Source: Pardosa pseudoannulata (Eukaryota > Arthropoda > Arachnida > Araneae > Lycosidae). Taken from it: a stretch of 64,000 nt of DNA. The stretch is taken from positions 64,010,044-64,074,043 of the forward strand of contig CM063502.1 in assembly GCA_032207245.1 (NCBI GenBank), written 5' to 3'. Below are positions 46,401 through 61,400 of the stretch, in pieces. The notes under the pieces are model-generated. The model saw nothing but the letters and a program-made list of their open reading frames with translations, made no database searches and was not told where the DNA came from. How positions within the stretch are numbered: position 1 is the stretch's first letter; each line of letters opens with the position of its first letter. The position numbers were made by a program, and so were the translations under genes.

Positions 46401-49400
46401 TTTTTTTCTTCTATGAATGATCTAGATAGTGCATCAGCTATTGCAAGTTCTTTTCCAGGTTTGAATTTAATAGTAAAATCATATGGCTGTAGGCGAATTC
46501 TCATCCTCTGGAGGTGTAGAGGGCACTTATTCAATGATTTCTTAAAAATACCTTCCAATGGTTTATGATCACTTTCAACAATAAAATTATTTCCAAGGAC
46601 ATAATGATTGAATTTTTCACACCCAAATAACATCGCAAGTGTTTCTTTTTTAATTTGTGCTTAATTTTTCTGAGTTTCTGTTAATGATCTAGAGGCATAA
46701 GCTACTGGTAAATTATTTTGTAAAAGAACAGCTCCTAATCCAGATTGTGAAGCATCTACAGGCAGCATTATAGGACTCTTATAATCAAAATATTGTAATA
46801 CCCGTTTGTCAACTAATATTTTCTTTAAATTATTAAAAGCTTCTTCATGTTCATGATTCCACTGTCACAACACATTTTTTCTAAGTAGATCTTTTAATAT
46901 AGCTGTTTTTTCCGAAACATTTGGAATGAATCGAGAAACATAAAGTAATCATTCCTAAAAAAGTTTCTAATTCTTTAACATTCATTGGCGTTTTCATGTT
47001 CAAAATTGCTTGTATTTTTTCCTCATCAGGTTTAAGCCCTTCCTTGGAAAATGTATGACCCTTGTATTTTACTATGTCTATTCCAAATTTACATTTCTTA
47101 TAATTGAACTTAACATTTTTCTCTCAAGCTTTACCTAAAACTTGTTTTAGTCTTCTATCATGAGTTTCTTTATTTTTACCCCAAATCAATATATCATCTA
47201 TATAAATTTCAACCCCTTCAATTTCATCAAAAATCTCAGTAAAACATATATGGAAAACTTCAGGAGCTGAATTTATTCCATACGGAATTTTTAAGAAGCA
47301 GTATCTAACAAATGGTGTATTAAAAGTAGTAAGATCTGAACTAGAATCAGACAATTTTATTTGCCAAAATGCTCTATTTGCATCAATTATGCTAAATACT
47401 TTCGCACCTGACATTTAAGAAGTAATTTCTTCAAAGGTTTTAATATGAAAATGTTCTCTTAAAATATTTTCAATTAAACTCTGAGGATCTAAACAAATTC
47501 TGAGAGTACCATCCGGTTTTTTCACTATAACTAGAGAATGGATAAATTCTGTAGGGTGATTAACTTTTTTTAATAACACCATCATGTTCCATATGCAACA
47601 ATTCTTGCTTCAAAGAATTCATAAGACTCAATGGAAGTCTTCTACAGGGTTCTATAGTTCCAACTGCTCCCTCTTTAAGTTTAATTTCATATTCATAATC
47701 AGCAATTTGGCCAAAACCCTTAAACAATTCATTATATTTTTGCTTAACCCATTTATAATTATCTGTTGTTTCTATAGCATCAGTTCTTCTAATTAGACCT
47801 AACTGTTGAATTGCTTTTAAACCCAAAATTGCTACAACATTATCTTCACATTTTATAATTTGGAATTCTATCTTACTTTTCAATCTATTTCGTGTTTCAC
47901 ATTTTAAAATACATTTACCAAGAATATCAATTTCCGTACCATTGTAATTGCTTAAAATAGCCTGTGTATTTCTTATTGAATCTTCTCTTAGATTCAGTTT
48001 AAATTTTCTATATGGCAATACATTACATTGTGCTCCCATGTCCAATTTAACATACAGATATTTTGAAATATTTACTTTAAGTTTCTCTACCCAGTTATTA
48101 GAACTAGTATTCAATTTTATTTCACATAAAATATATTCTTCATTGGAATATGGCTTTATGTTACTAACCGGAACTGGTTCATTAGAAATATAATTAATTC
48201 TTTTTCTAAAACACATTTTAGCAAAATGATTTCATTTTTTACAATATAAACAAATTTTATTTAAAGCAGGACAGTTAAAAAGTGCATGAGAAGTGCCACA
48301 TTTTCTACAAATTTTATTGGATCTTCCAGTTGTTTTGATTTCATTTTCATCTCATTTTTCTTGTTCTTGTTTGGTAATGCTCTTTCATACATTTTAAAGT
48401 TCTTTTTCACCTTTACTGAATCCACATTATTTTCATCATTCATTGTTTTCAATTGCATTTCTGCTAATTCCGATGCTTTACATATTTTAAAACATTTATC
48501 CAAAGTTAGTTGACCTTCTCTTAATAATCTATCTTTCAGATTTTTATTACCAATACCACTTATTATTCTGTCTTTTATTAAGCTATCTTTCAAGGTACCA
48601 AATCTGCAATTAAGACTTAGCTTTTTTAGCGGAGTAAGAAATTCATCGAATGTTTCTCCATGTTGCTGTATTCTCGAAAGGAAAATATGACGACCAACAC
48701 TTTCATTACTCTGAGGTAAACAATAGTTTTCAAAGGCTTCAACTACTTTTGCATACTTTTTTCAATCTTCATTGGTGAACTCGAACGAATTATACTTCTC
48801 TACGGCATCTTCGCCTTTAACTTGCAGTAATATCGCTATTTTCGTTTCTTCTGGTTTGGAAGCAGCACTGGATGCAATCATATATATTTCAAAAGACTGT
48901 TCGAATTTCTTCCTGTTTGCAGCCAAATTACCTTCGAAGGAAAGACCACTTGCGGGTTTTAATCCATCCATGGTGAAATCAAAAGTGAAAACAATGTTCT
49001 ATTTGACACAAATTGAAATACACTTATTTTTATGAATTTTGAAACAGCAAATCAATGCAGCTCTATTATAAAAATACCTGCCGGCTGCACCATGTCATAT
49101 TTCTAAATGTATAAGGTAGGTTCAATAAATCATCAAAGCATAGAGAATACACTCAAGCTACATGTCAACAACATTTATTCTATACTACATAGTTACGGCT
49201 ACATAACACTGAACAGTTACTGATATGATAAAGGAAAGCACAGGTATCGATATATGACAGATTTTATACAATGAAGTTACTGGAAAAAGTGGTTAAAATT
49301 GTAATAAAATTTTAGTCATGTTTTCAAAAGTCATTTAAATTTTGGTGTAAGGGAAATTCTATATCCTCTAAATGATATTACGATACATTGACTATGCAAT

Positions 49401-52400
49401 GTAATGGGAAATTAGTTCTCTCAACTTGCCTTTCCAATAATGCTAAATATTATATTGTAATAGGTATTATTTTATACCTTTTTCAAATTATGTGCATTCT
49501 TCTAGGTATTTTTGTTTTTTAAATGCTGACAAAATTTCTCAGTGGAGTCTGGAATATTTCAATATTTCTGTGTTCAGTTTGCATATATGTATTCATGTTA
49601 GTTAATCTTAGAATGCTATTTTTTTATGTTGTTACTGTTATTACATTTTGAAGATAACTCTTTAAAAAATTTATTTGTAAACAAAAAATGGCTGGAAATA
49701 CATAAGTTTTAAAAGTTGATTTATTGCACTTTAAATTTTTCTACTTTTAAGGAGTTAATTGTTTTAATCTTAAAATTTCTGTAGGAAGTAAGGATATCAC
49801 TCCAGAGTAAGTTATTGATAATAGTAGATAAATAAGCCATTTTACTTATCAACAAACATTTTGTGTGTTAGAAAATAACCATCATCCCCTTTGTTCTGAT
49901 GAAATGTTCATAATTTATCTCTTAAGTTCTAAAATTTATTATAGCACTATATAAGCTATATAAGCCTACTCTATATAAGCCGACCCTAACACTTTAGATT
50001 TAAGAAATGCCCCAAAAAATTCTTGGCATATACACAAAAATATACAGTATCTTTAAATATATGCATGTACATGCACTTAAGTTTTAGTAAAAGATTCTTT
50101 AGAAATGTGTTCAAAAATAATGTTCTCAGCGAGAACTATTTTGGTATTTTTATATAGAGGATTGTGTTTTCATGTTAAATACTTTACTGAAATTTTATTT
50201 GTAATATAAAGTTTAAAAAACTCAAGTGTAATGGTTTGTAAGTGCTGTTTTAAATACATTTATGACACCTTCCTGAAAGTAATTGATTTTAAACCATAGT
50301 AATTTCATTACTTATTTAAAGATCTTTCATATTTCTCAATTTTACTTTACAAATTTTTATTTTAATGCATTTCACCAATAAAATTTTTAAGTCAAAGGTA
50401 AAGAATTTAAAATGGAATATTTAAATATAAGTATTTAAAATATGAATTAGATTAAGAGAATTTCTTTAACAAAATATCAGACATGTTTATGATTATTGTA
50501 CAAGTGTTCATCAAACAGGATCAAGGTCATCATCCAAATGTAAGAAAAGTCCTCCTCTAGGTGGTGCTCAATTTGTAGGTCATGAATTATATAAAAGGCT
50601 GAAGGAGTTTCTGAAGTGCTACCTCATTAACCTTTTAAAAGTGAGTCATTTTAGATATTACAACTTGGAGGAGCTCAATTATTAAAATGGAAATAATTTT
50701 TTTTTTCTGAATGAGTAAATTTTTTCATAAGCCAAAGATAGCGTACATGTAATTGCATAATGGAACAATTCTGGCCAGATGTGATATTCTCATTCAAACC
50801 TAGCAGTTTTCTACCACATCGTCACTCTTGTCTGTGTATGTATATAATTGAAATTTTTTCTGTTATTCCTGTCTGTATACTAACTTTGCACTGGCTAGTA
50901 TGTCAAAGTATCTCAAATAAAGATAGTGACAATGTCACATCCAATATGTTATGTGCTTCAGTTATTAAAAGATTTATAAAATTTTAAAATTTTTCATGTC
51001 CTCACTGTTCGTGGATAAAAATATTTGTATTTATTATTAGTTTCAGAGAATTTCATGCTTATGTACTTTGTAGAAAAGTTAAAAAAATAATATTTGGAAT
51101 AACGTATTATTCTTATTTTAACATGTTCTATTACCATATTGCATATCAATAAGAAGACATAAAATTGTCCTTTCCATAATGAGCTAGTTATTGTTACTAT
51201 TATATGTACCGTGTAATTTGTAGTTTTATCCTTTTTTAATTTTTTAAAATTAATTTTCTTTTACAGGATGGCATTGACCTAATGGATGAAGATGTTCTGA
51301 GATTTTACACTAGGCAATGGGAAGAATACCAATTTTCTAGTAAAGTCTTAAATGGAATATGTTCTTATTTAAATAGGCATTGGGTGAAACGAGAATGTGA
51401 TGAAGGAAGAAAAGGAATTTATGAAATTTACCAAGTAAGAACAATGAATTCTCTGCACTATTTATCTCCAATTTTCTAAGTATAGCACATCATAAATTTG
51501 TTATATCACATATTTAAAACTCAAAGACAATATTATGTTTCTGCTTAGGTACCTTCAGTAATGTAAGATTGGTTAAATTTTCTATCTTATTTTTTGTTAT
51601 GAATTGTTAATGTATTTGCAGCAGCAGAGGCTTCTTACTGTTGTAAACTGATACATATGCCATTTTAAATATTCTGATTAGGGGTCATCAATAAGCAAAA
51701 AAGTTTATTTTAAATTAATTTATGTCTGGAGTAAATTTACTTTATACAGGATAAGTTAGGATATACAGTAGTCAGCCAGGAAGTAAGTTTCTCATGGTCC
51801 ATGAAAAGAAATGAAATTTTATTACCTGGAAAGGTTTATAACAAAAGTTACTGCAGAATTTCTGCTACTTCTTAGCATAAACCAAACCACTGGAACTCTA
51901 TTACTTGTCATACTATGAAATAATAAGATTTTGCAGTCCCGTGTCACAGAAGTGGGCTACCTGGGAATGAAGCCAGTGTGTCACAATTGTCTGTAGACCT
52001 TCATTTTGGTCGCTGAGCTAGAATTTATTCAGTGCAAGTAAAGTCCTGATCTTGCTCCTAGTGACCCATTCTTAGATGGCAGACTTCTGTGACACTGGGC
52101 TACAAAGCCTTATTTCATGGTATAAGAAGTATTACAATTCCAGTAGTGAATATGTTAAGTAAGTTGAAATATTCCTGTAAACCTTTCTTTGAAATAAAGT
52201 TTCATCTTGTTTTACAGACTTGGGAAACTTTCTTTCTGGTTGGTTCTTGTAAAGGGAAATTCTTGATATTTAGCATTCATTTTTTCATTATGGTAGAAAT
52301 ATTTCTGTTTAACTTTTATTAATTCCGCAATGGAGATAGGCTGGTCATTTAACTGTAGGTAAGATTGACAAAAATATATCGAAGACATAGTAGTCGAAAC

Positions 52401-55400
52401 CCAGCTTATGTTATAAATTTTGTAGTGTTAACTGTAGATAACTATTGATGTTCATTATTATAACCATAATTTAAACTAGCCCTAATAACAAATTTTGGAA
52501 GATTTTATTTCTCTTAAGAATGCTCTTTATGTAACTGCCTTACACAAATTTTAGGCATACCTTACACAAATTTTGGTTGTAAGATTATACATTTGTATGT
52601 TGAGATACTATAATCTTAAATCATGTCAATTAGATTTTGAAATTGTTTGATTTCAAAATATAAAAAATGGATTCTTTTCAAAATTGGCAAGAAGAATGTA
52701 AATATACAATATAGATATTGTATAGCAATTTTATGCAAAATAAATATCTTTTAATTGCTTATTTGTACAATTATGAAAATTGAATATTTTTTCTGATTTA
52801 TGTAATCGTATTTATGCAAGAGATGAAAGAGGGAGAAAACATGAAACATTGTGAATTTTGCATAACTATGCTAGAAACTCATAAATACATTTTTAGTCTG
52901 TATATATACATACCTGTATAGAATTATAAGGTTTTATAAACTGGCATGTTGGCAGGAATGTAATTTTCTGGAAGGTACTGAATGTGAATCTCAAATATTT
53001 TAAAATTTAATGTATGTTTAAGTTATAAGTATTGTGTATTTAAAAAAGTATAAAAATAGAAAAGTTTATACTATAGAAAGATACATACTTTAAGTGTATA
53101 TAATGGTTGAAAATACTAAATTATTGTCATCATAGTTATGTATCAATCTTGAATGATTCAAAATATAAAATTATACATTAAATTCAAACTTAAATAAATT
53201 AAACTGAGAAAATTTGTCAGATACCAGCATAAACGTAGCAAAGTTTTAGCATTTGTAACTAGATATATTGATATATTATTTTCTATGTTTTTAATTTTAT
53301 TAATAAATCTTTCATTATTTTAGCTTGCATTAGTGTCATGGCGAGATTTTCTATTTCGACCATTACATAAACAGGTAAGTAATTTTTATTTTTACAAAAT
53401 TAATTTAAAATAAATTCTTTCCATTAAAAAAATTTTTTGTGTGGTATCTACTTCAGCCTTCAAATTGATATAGGCTACAATATGTATAGTGAATAAGATA
53501 TTGTTTTAAACAATCATTTATAAATAAAGATTTCAAAGATATTATAAAAAGTATAGATGAAGTCTAATTTCAGTTAAGGGAAAATATTTTCGTAAAATGT
53601 AATTTAACATTAAATTGTAACTTAAACATTAAAAACTATTATTTTTTGATGAATTCTGAAGCTCATCCCTTAATTACCAAAATTTTAAGTATAAACACTT
53701 AAACATACATTTCTTTTTTATATGTTAGACAAATTATCTCAAATTTTAGGAAATTCATTTTTATTCTTTTTAAAAACTTTTAAGTTGTGATTACTTCCAA
53801 GATACCCATATATCATTGTCTTGATTATGTAGTATAAATACATAACTAAGAGTTACAATGTTAGGGCAAAATGTAGTATTGGAGTACATCAGAAAATATT
53901 TAAATGACTTCTTAATTATATGGTTATGTCAATAACCTCCTAAAACACTTTTACAAGTCAGAAGGTTAAAAAAAAAAATGTTTACATTTTACATAAGCCA
54001 ATTTTTTTTTTCCTATTTCAGTGACATCATAAAATTGCAAATGATTTCATAAATTCTCTTCCTTTTAATGCTTATTTATCAAAATGTACATTTTCAAACA
54101 ATTATGAAGAATTAGTTTTTATTATAAAACCCTAGAATTTGGTTTATCTAGGTTTGGGTCAGATAATGGCTTGTTGGTAAGACACTGCCTTAAGTACTGG
54201 GATCTGAAGAATTGAATCCTGCTAAGGTCATGGATGTTTGTAGACATTCAAAATTGACTTTAAGCAATAGGTCCTGGTCTTATCCTCATGTAGCAAAAAA
54301 GTAGATTAACACCCCAAATCAAGTTTGAGAAAAGTATGGGATGGAGTATACATTTATTTTTAAAATATGACATGTTTTCTTGGTAAATTAACAAATAGTG
54401 TAGCTATTTTAGGATAGTAATATATGCATCTGAATGAATGTCAAATTAAATTTTAATGATTTAATGTTTTGAAAGAGATAAAATAAGCCAAACTACAGAG
54501 TACGTATGATAACCCTTAACATTTAAATATCTCACTGTGACCAAATAGAAAAAAATTAAAAACTGTTAAAGGTATTTAATTCACTTACTGTTAGATTATT
54601 AATTTGGCATATTTAGCTTTAGTATATGTTACCTATGCTTTTCAAAAAGCCCCATATCAATGAATGAAAAATATTTTTCTTTTAAATAAAAGTATAATGT
54701 ATATAAAAAAGTTATACAATATTAATAGTTATCATCTTTTGATTTTTGGCCATTATTATTTTTCATTTTGAAATATTGCAAATTTAATGCTTTCTGTTCT
54801 GAATTTTACTTTCTACTTAAACTCTAAATATTATTTATCTATTGTCAGTATAATTGTCAATTTATTAAAAAAAGAGTAAGTGTAAAACAAACTTTATACC
54901 ATTTTTAACTTGTTTTGTGATTGATTTGATGTTTCAAATTTATTAGCAGACACCATTTAAAATGATTTTAAATGATCTGCATTTTCATTATCTAGGGGCT
55001 TTTGCAAGTTTTAATCCATTTCCAGGTTATAGTGTTTTAAAGATTATTAAAGTTTCAATTGATGTGTCAGTTGGATTTTAAGATGTTTATGAAGATTAAA
55101 TATATCAGATTAAAAACTAACATTTATTTGTTATAATCTAGGTCACAAGTGCTGTATTAAAACTCATTGAAAAGGAGAGGAATGGAGAGACAATTAATAC
55201 TCGTCTTGTTAGTGGAGTCATGAACTGCTATGGTAATTGTTTTAATATTATTTTTCTGTAGCATAGCATTAATTCTATTCAAGTCAAATTTGAAGTTAGC
55301 CGAATGGTTAGGGTGCTGATCATTGATACCAAAGTTCGTGGGTCCGAATCCCACTGTGGCATAGATATTCGTAGTTGTTCAGAATCGGCTTTATGCAGTA

Positions 55401-58400
55401 GGTCCTGGTCTGATTAGCCCTTGTGTTGAAAAACAGTGGACTGCAGTGCTTCAAACCAAACCAAATTCAAAGTTATGTGTATGCATTTTCTAACTGAATG
55501 TGTGCTGTTTGTTTTGATTTATATACATAAATATGAAAATTTAAATTATTTTTAAAAACTTGTTTACTTTGACAATAGTTGAATTGGGTTTGAATGAAGA
55601 TGATCCATCTGCAAAGGGACAAAATCTCTCTGTATATAAAGAAGCATTTGAAAATACATTCCTTGGTGACACTGAAAGGTTTTATACAACTGAAAGTACT
55701 GATTTTATCAGACAAAATCCAGTCACTGAATATATGAAAAAGGTAATATTTTACTTTTCTGTATAATGAATTTATGAACTTCTGTAAATTATGTTCATAC
55801 TGATTACTTCTAAACAGCTCCTTTCATTGAAGTATTAGAATGTCAGTGCTCCCAGTGATCTAGAAAATAAGTGAACTATAAAATGGTCAGGAAAAGGCAG
55901 GGAAATTTACAGATATTATCTAGTCAGGAAAAATCCCAAAATAGAAAAAATATTAATTTAGAGAGTCATTTGCTTTCATTGGTATTTTGAGAAAAAAGTT
56001 TTCAGTAAGCTATTTAATGCAATATATAGTATATAATTAATTTTATTTTTCAGTTTTCATAAAATTTATTATGCTACAATTTACTGTTTTTATTTTTATT
56101 TATAGCTGCATTGCTACAAGTTTATTTTGTGATAAATTTATATAAAAATCAATCTAAAAACTATTAAAATATGCTACTTTTAAGTTAATGCTTTTATATT
56201 ATTGACTTTGCTAATACTGGTAATATTTTCCCTTTTTAATTATATCTGAGCTGATATTGTGTGTCATTTGGTCTAGGAATTTTGTATGTTTTTTTGGTTA
56301 GAGAATATCAGGAAAAGTCAGTGAATTTATCTGACAAGGTTTCATGGAGACTGTGAATTTAGCATTTGCATAGGACATAATGAGAGTATGCTCATTCTTC
56401 TTTCATTAGTCTATTAAAATACTGATTCTGACTTAAAAACTGAAATTTGATATTTTATGCTTAATTTCTTTCTCTTTAGACACATTGGTACTATATATGA
56501 AAAATTTTTGATACTATGTTAAATCACAAGGTATTTTTTTTTTTTTAACAACCTAAATGAGACTGGCCTGGATATGTTATACCTAGTGCAAGTTCTTGAA
56601 GATTCAGCAAAATTCAAACTATGAAAATAGCACATTCCCTTTCTGTGCATTTCTTTTTATGTTGTGGATGTTAAATATTATAAGCTTTTAATAGAGACAA
56701 ACTAATATTCATAAAATTTTATTATTCTTGAAACTTATTCTTTCTTAATGATGGCAAATTTCTGTACTTAGAAGTGATCAAATTTGATCATTTGAGACAA
56801 CTCTTATCTGTCCCGTTGTCTTTTTTTTAAATTCTACCCTGACTGGAAAAAAAAGTTAATATCTTCTAATATATTATGGTTAGTTCTTGTTATTTAACTA
56901 TCTATGCATCCTCTTTTAAAACTTTGTTTTATATATCATTCTTTTCTGTTACTAGTTTTTTATCCCTTTAGAAGAATAGTTCATATAAAGAAGTTGCAAA
57001 GATAGTTTCACTATTTATATATTTGGAGGTTTGGGTATTTCATGTATTCAGTATATAAACATAAAGTTATGACCAATGTTATACAGTTATGCTATTGTAA
57101 AGACTTATCTTGTGTACTAATGCAAAGTACTTTGGTACCCAGTTTTGCTAGCATATGTCCATATATCCAAATTTATATAATGGAAAGTAACTTTTCTTCC
57201 TTGCTGATTTGAAATAAATACAAGCATTTAATTGCATATATTGTATGTTTCTAAGTATTCATAATGCCATTAGTATTGTTTGTGAAATATAAGATTTGAA
57301 ATCAAAAAATATATTTGGTACTTGAATTGCTTTATGCAGTAAATTGAATTGTAAAATAGCATTATTTTATTATGATTGTAAAATGAATAATTTTTGTTTA
57401 TTTTTTTATCATTTCATTTATCTGAGATGGAAGGACTGATTCTGGTTTGCTCTAAAGCTGGAGGAAATCTACAACTGTAATATTAAAATTGTAGATAGGA
57501 GGGGTACTTAATTAAGTTTAACGAAAGGGTTTTTTGGATCTATCAAAGTGTGTATATTAATTTAAAGAATTAGTTTAAAAGAAAATTTCCCTTTTTTTTT
57601 TAATTACAGTTTTGAGAGATAAGATGTACTATTTGCTTTATGAACTTAAATAATGTATCTGGTTGTAACGAAAGTTTCCTGCCACCACAAATATTGTCTG
57701 CACAAAAAATTCGCACTGGCAAATTTAATCATATTTTTGAAAATCTTATTTTTATCTTAAAAAAAGGAAAGTCACTGTCTATTTTAAATATCCTGGGAAC
57801 TTTAATTAACAGATGTTAATTAAGATCTTCAGAACTCTTAATTTTTTTCTCCTTTAACATGTATACTTTCTAGCAACATAAATGGCAGGCACAATGTTTT
57901 CTGTGTGTTTCGAACTGTGTGTTCTAGAAGGAGTCAGACTAAAAATATGGACTCAATGATTAACCAGATTATTTTTCCATCACATTGTGTAATTTATTTT
58001 AAAGGTCAATTTTGAAATATTTTTATGGAGCAGATTTTTAAATTGTTTAGTACCCTCTCATATTCTTCTGTTCAGTGCATTCTTTCATCCACTTGAAAGT
58101 CCAAATTTTTCTCTCTGATTCTGTAATTGAAAAAGCAATATATTTCCTCTATTCCTGGTCTGTAAGTTAAAAAAAAAAAAAAAAAAAAATCAAATTGATC
58201 ATTTAAAATATCATGAATTTTCTTCTAAATAACAAAAAAAAAAAAAATTTTTTTTTCCTAAATGTGTTTTATTTAATAAAGGGGTTTATTCAAGTTTCAT
58301 AGTTTTATCCATAAAATTGTGAATTTTTAAATATTTTTCTGTTTTTCAATTAAATGTTCAATATCATGGCTCATGTCAGGCTCTTCAGTTACTAATATAA

Positions 58401-61400
58401 TAAAGTTACAGAGATTCCCTGATTTGTGAAGTTTGATATACAGTTATGTATTTTTGTATTTAACAAGAAATAATTGTCACTGTTTGTTGATTTAGAAATA
58501 GATGTTGAATTGATCTATGTATGTATGCTTCATACCAATGTTGAAGAATTGAAAAAGTATTAGTGTTGTCCTTCATGTAGGTTAATAACAGTAGCTTAGC
58601 TTAGTTATTTATTTTATTAAAGATGCTATGTGTTAGAACCACAAAATTTCTTTCCTAGAAAAAGAAAAACAACAAAAAAGGTTACACTTTTATATGGCTT
58701 AATGATTTGTGTCTTAAATATTTAAGATATCTCATTAGTTTCCCCCAAAAGTTTGATGTTTATTATATTTTTGTAATATTTAAAAATTTGTATAAATTAT
58801 TTTATTTTGGCTTAATATTAGCTATATTTTACATTTAGAACTTTGATTTTTTTATGAAAATATTTATATATTGATTCAGGCTGAACAGAGGCTATTGGAA
58901 GGACAAAGGAGTGTTCTGTTATATCTCCATGAAAACACCCTTGATATTGTCCATTTATTTTCAGGCGGTTGGCTTGTGTTTCATACCTTATATCTGTAAG
59001 GTATAATTAAACTGTAATTGATTTTTTAATTTTCTTAGTACTTCAAGTATTTGGAATTTGTAATTCATAGTTTGTTATAAGATATTTATTTCTATATCTA
59101 GGCCGAACAAAGATTGTTGGAAGAACAAAGACGGGTTCAGTTATATTTGCATGAAACTACACTTGATATTGTCGCCAAAACCTGTGAAAAAGTTTTAATA
59201 CAAAAGCATCTTGAAATTTTTCATTCAGAATTTCAGAATCTTTTGAATGATGATAAAAATGAAGGTAAGTGTAATTGTATATTTAAAACAACCAACTTAT
59301 ATATGTGTGCTAATAAAAATCTTTTTAAAAAAGGTTAAATACAATTACACAGGCATACAAAAATTTTTTTTTTCTTTTGGTGCCTAAGATTTTAAAACTG
59401 GATTTAGCAATGTTTGGGGCACTGTTTCTAAATATGAAATCAGTTTTTATCTATCAGCTAGCTCTACTTTTTTAGATAAGCGTTTTTTATTGTGCAGTAC
59501 TACAAGAAATTTGAACCAGATAGCTCCGGGAAAATCCACTAGTTAGGCTAAACATCCGTAATGTAAGTGACTTTTAACCCTTCGACTACAGTTGAAATCC
59601 TTTTTGAGTTGAGTAAACATTTTTAAGTAATAAATTAAACAATTTTTGAGTTTAATTTAGTTATATATTTTTCGTCATGCAGGGTAGATAGAAATTAGTC
59701 TCGTGTAATATTTGAGTTTAGGAAAGAGATGTTACAAAGTTAACCTAAAACGTACCATATTGTACATTGTTGTACTTGCATTGATAAATAGAAATAAAAT
59801 GAGTTCAAGTAGAAGTTGTAAAAATCCTCCAGTGAGGAACAAGATGAAATATTTCACCAGGATATTAAAATTATAGAGGTCTGCTATCAAGGAAGATAGG
59901 ATACACACATGATGGCTGATTAGAAAATAAGGATTTATAATTTATATACTTTTTTTTTTTACAAAATTGTATAACTTTGTAGTTACTGTTTCTTGAAAGA
60001 CAACCAAATTCAGCTAGTCTGAACAACAGAAACATGCTTGTCTTTATTAATCTAACATTGGTAAAACATCATATAAATTGATGAATCAAATTATAAATGT
60101 TCTATTTCTGTGTATTGTATTATTATGTATTTAGATTAATATATTAAATACTTAAATTTTAAAATTAATATATTTCTTTAATAAATTTTTTATTGTTTAG
60201 ATTTGGGAAGAATGTTTCAACTTGTTTCTCGAATTTTTGATGGTCTTGGAGAACTAAGGACTCGATTAGAAAGTCATATACACTACCAAGGTCTTTCAGC
60301 CATAGAGAAGTGTGGAGAAACAGCATTAAATGATCCTAAAATTTATGTTAACACCATTTTAGAAGTACATCGAAAGTATAATGCCTTAGTAATGACTGCT
60401 TTCAATAATGAAGCTGGTTTCGTAGCTGCATTAGATAAAGTAAATATTATTCTGAATCAGAGTAGTAAAATGTGCTTAGCACTTAATATAGCATATTATT
60501 ATATACATTGTTGTATTTAGATTTCTATAGTAGACTTTCTAAATATGATTTCTGATTAATTTCTGTTTTAAAAGTTATCTTTAAATGTACCTTTTTTAGG
60601 TGTCTTGCTTAAGTACTTGTAGTTTAAAGTATAGTTATTTTAATTTGGAGGAAAATGGAATCCTTTTTTATCATGGTTTCGAAAAATATGTGTATGTGAT
60701 AACTTGTTGACAGTTTTAATTTTAATTTTTGGTCTTTTATTTTATCTTATTTTTTATTGAGTTTCTTATGTTTTTATTTTGTAGTAAGAATTGATTAAAT
60801 TCATTGAAATGCTAAGAAAATATGCAAATACCTATATTATTTTAGTTTAACAGTTTTGACATGTGCTTTTTATAGTATTATGTGCTTTCTTTTTATAGGC
60901 ATGTGGAAAATTTATTAATAATAATGCTGTAACTAGAATGGCTAATTCGTCAAGTAAATCTCCTGAATTATTAGCAAAGTATTGTGACTTATTACTGAAA
61001 AAAAGGTTTGTATGGTTTTTATAAAATATATATGCATAAAAAGAATGATCTATATTTTTTAAAATTGTAATTTAACTTATCATGTTTCCCATATAATTTA
61101 TTTCTAATCTTTTAAAATACAAAATATTCTTGCAAGTACAAATACTTGCATGTTTTTGCTTTTTTCTACTTTCTTTAGAAAAGCTGATATTTTATACATT
61201 ATTGTACCTTCTAAACAAATTCTTAATTAAAAGACAACTTTTTTGATATGTTGTTTTATTTAAACCCAGTTTTTAAATGCTTATAACTTTTATTATAATG
61301 ATGGTAGAATCTATTGTTAACTCACAAGTAGAAGTTAATTTAATTTTAAAAACTTCCTTTATATCAGAAAACCAGTTTTGATTATATATACTATAGTATA

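Larger units (their letters stand above)
45560..49259 (-). mobile_element. Ty3/Gypsy retrotransposon remnant in cul1 intron 1
   Basis: On the minus strand, from right to left: an LTR, primer-binding site, gag with two CCHC knuckles, protease, reverse transcriptase, RNase H and integrase. All frames are broken by stops or shifts. The 3' LTR is missing or degraded: after the integrase core the sequence at about 45585-45600 (minus-strand GAATAAATGTT then GTGAACAT) only loosely resembles the LTR's GAATAAATGTT region. It is antisense to cul1 and unrelated in sequence to the 21.45-26.16 kb element. Confidence 0.9.

Noticed and set aside
59265..59338. Open-frame extension of cul1 exon 7
   Set aside because: It follows a GTAAGT donor and cullin homology resumes only at 60201.
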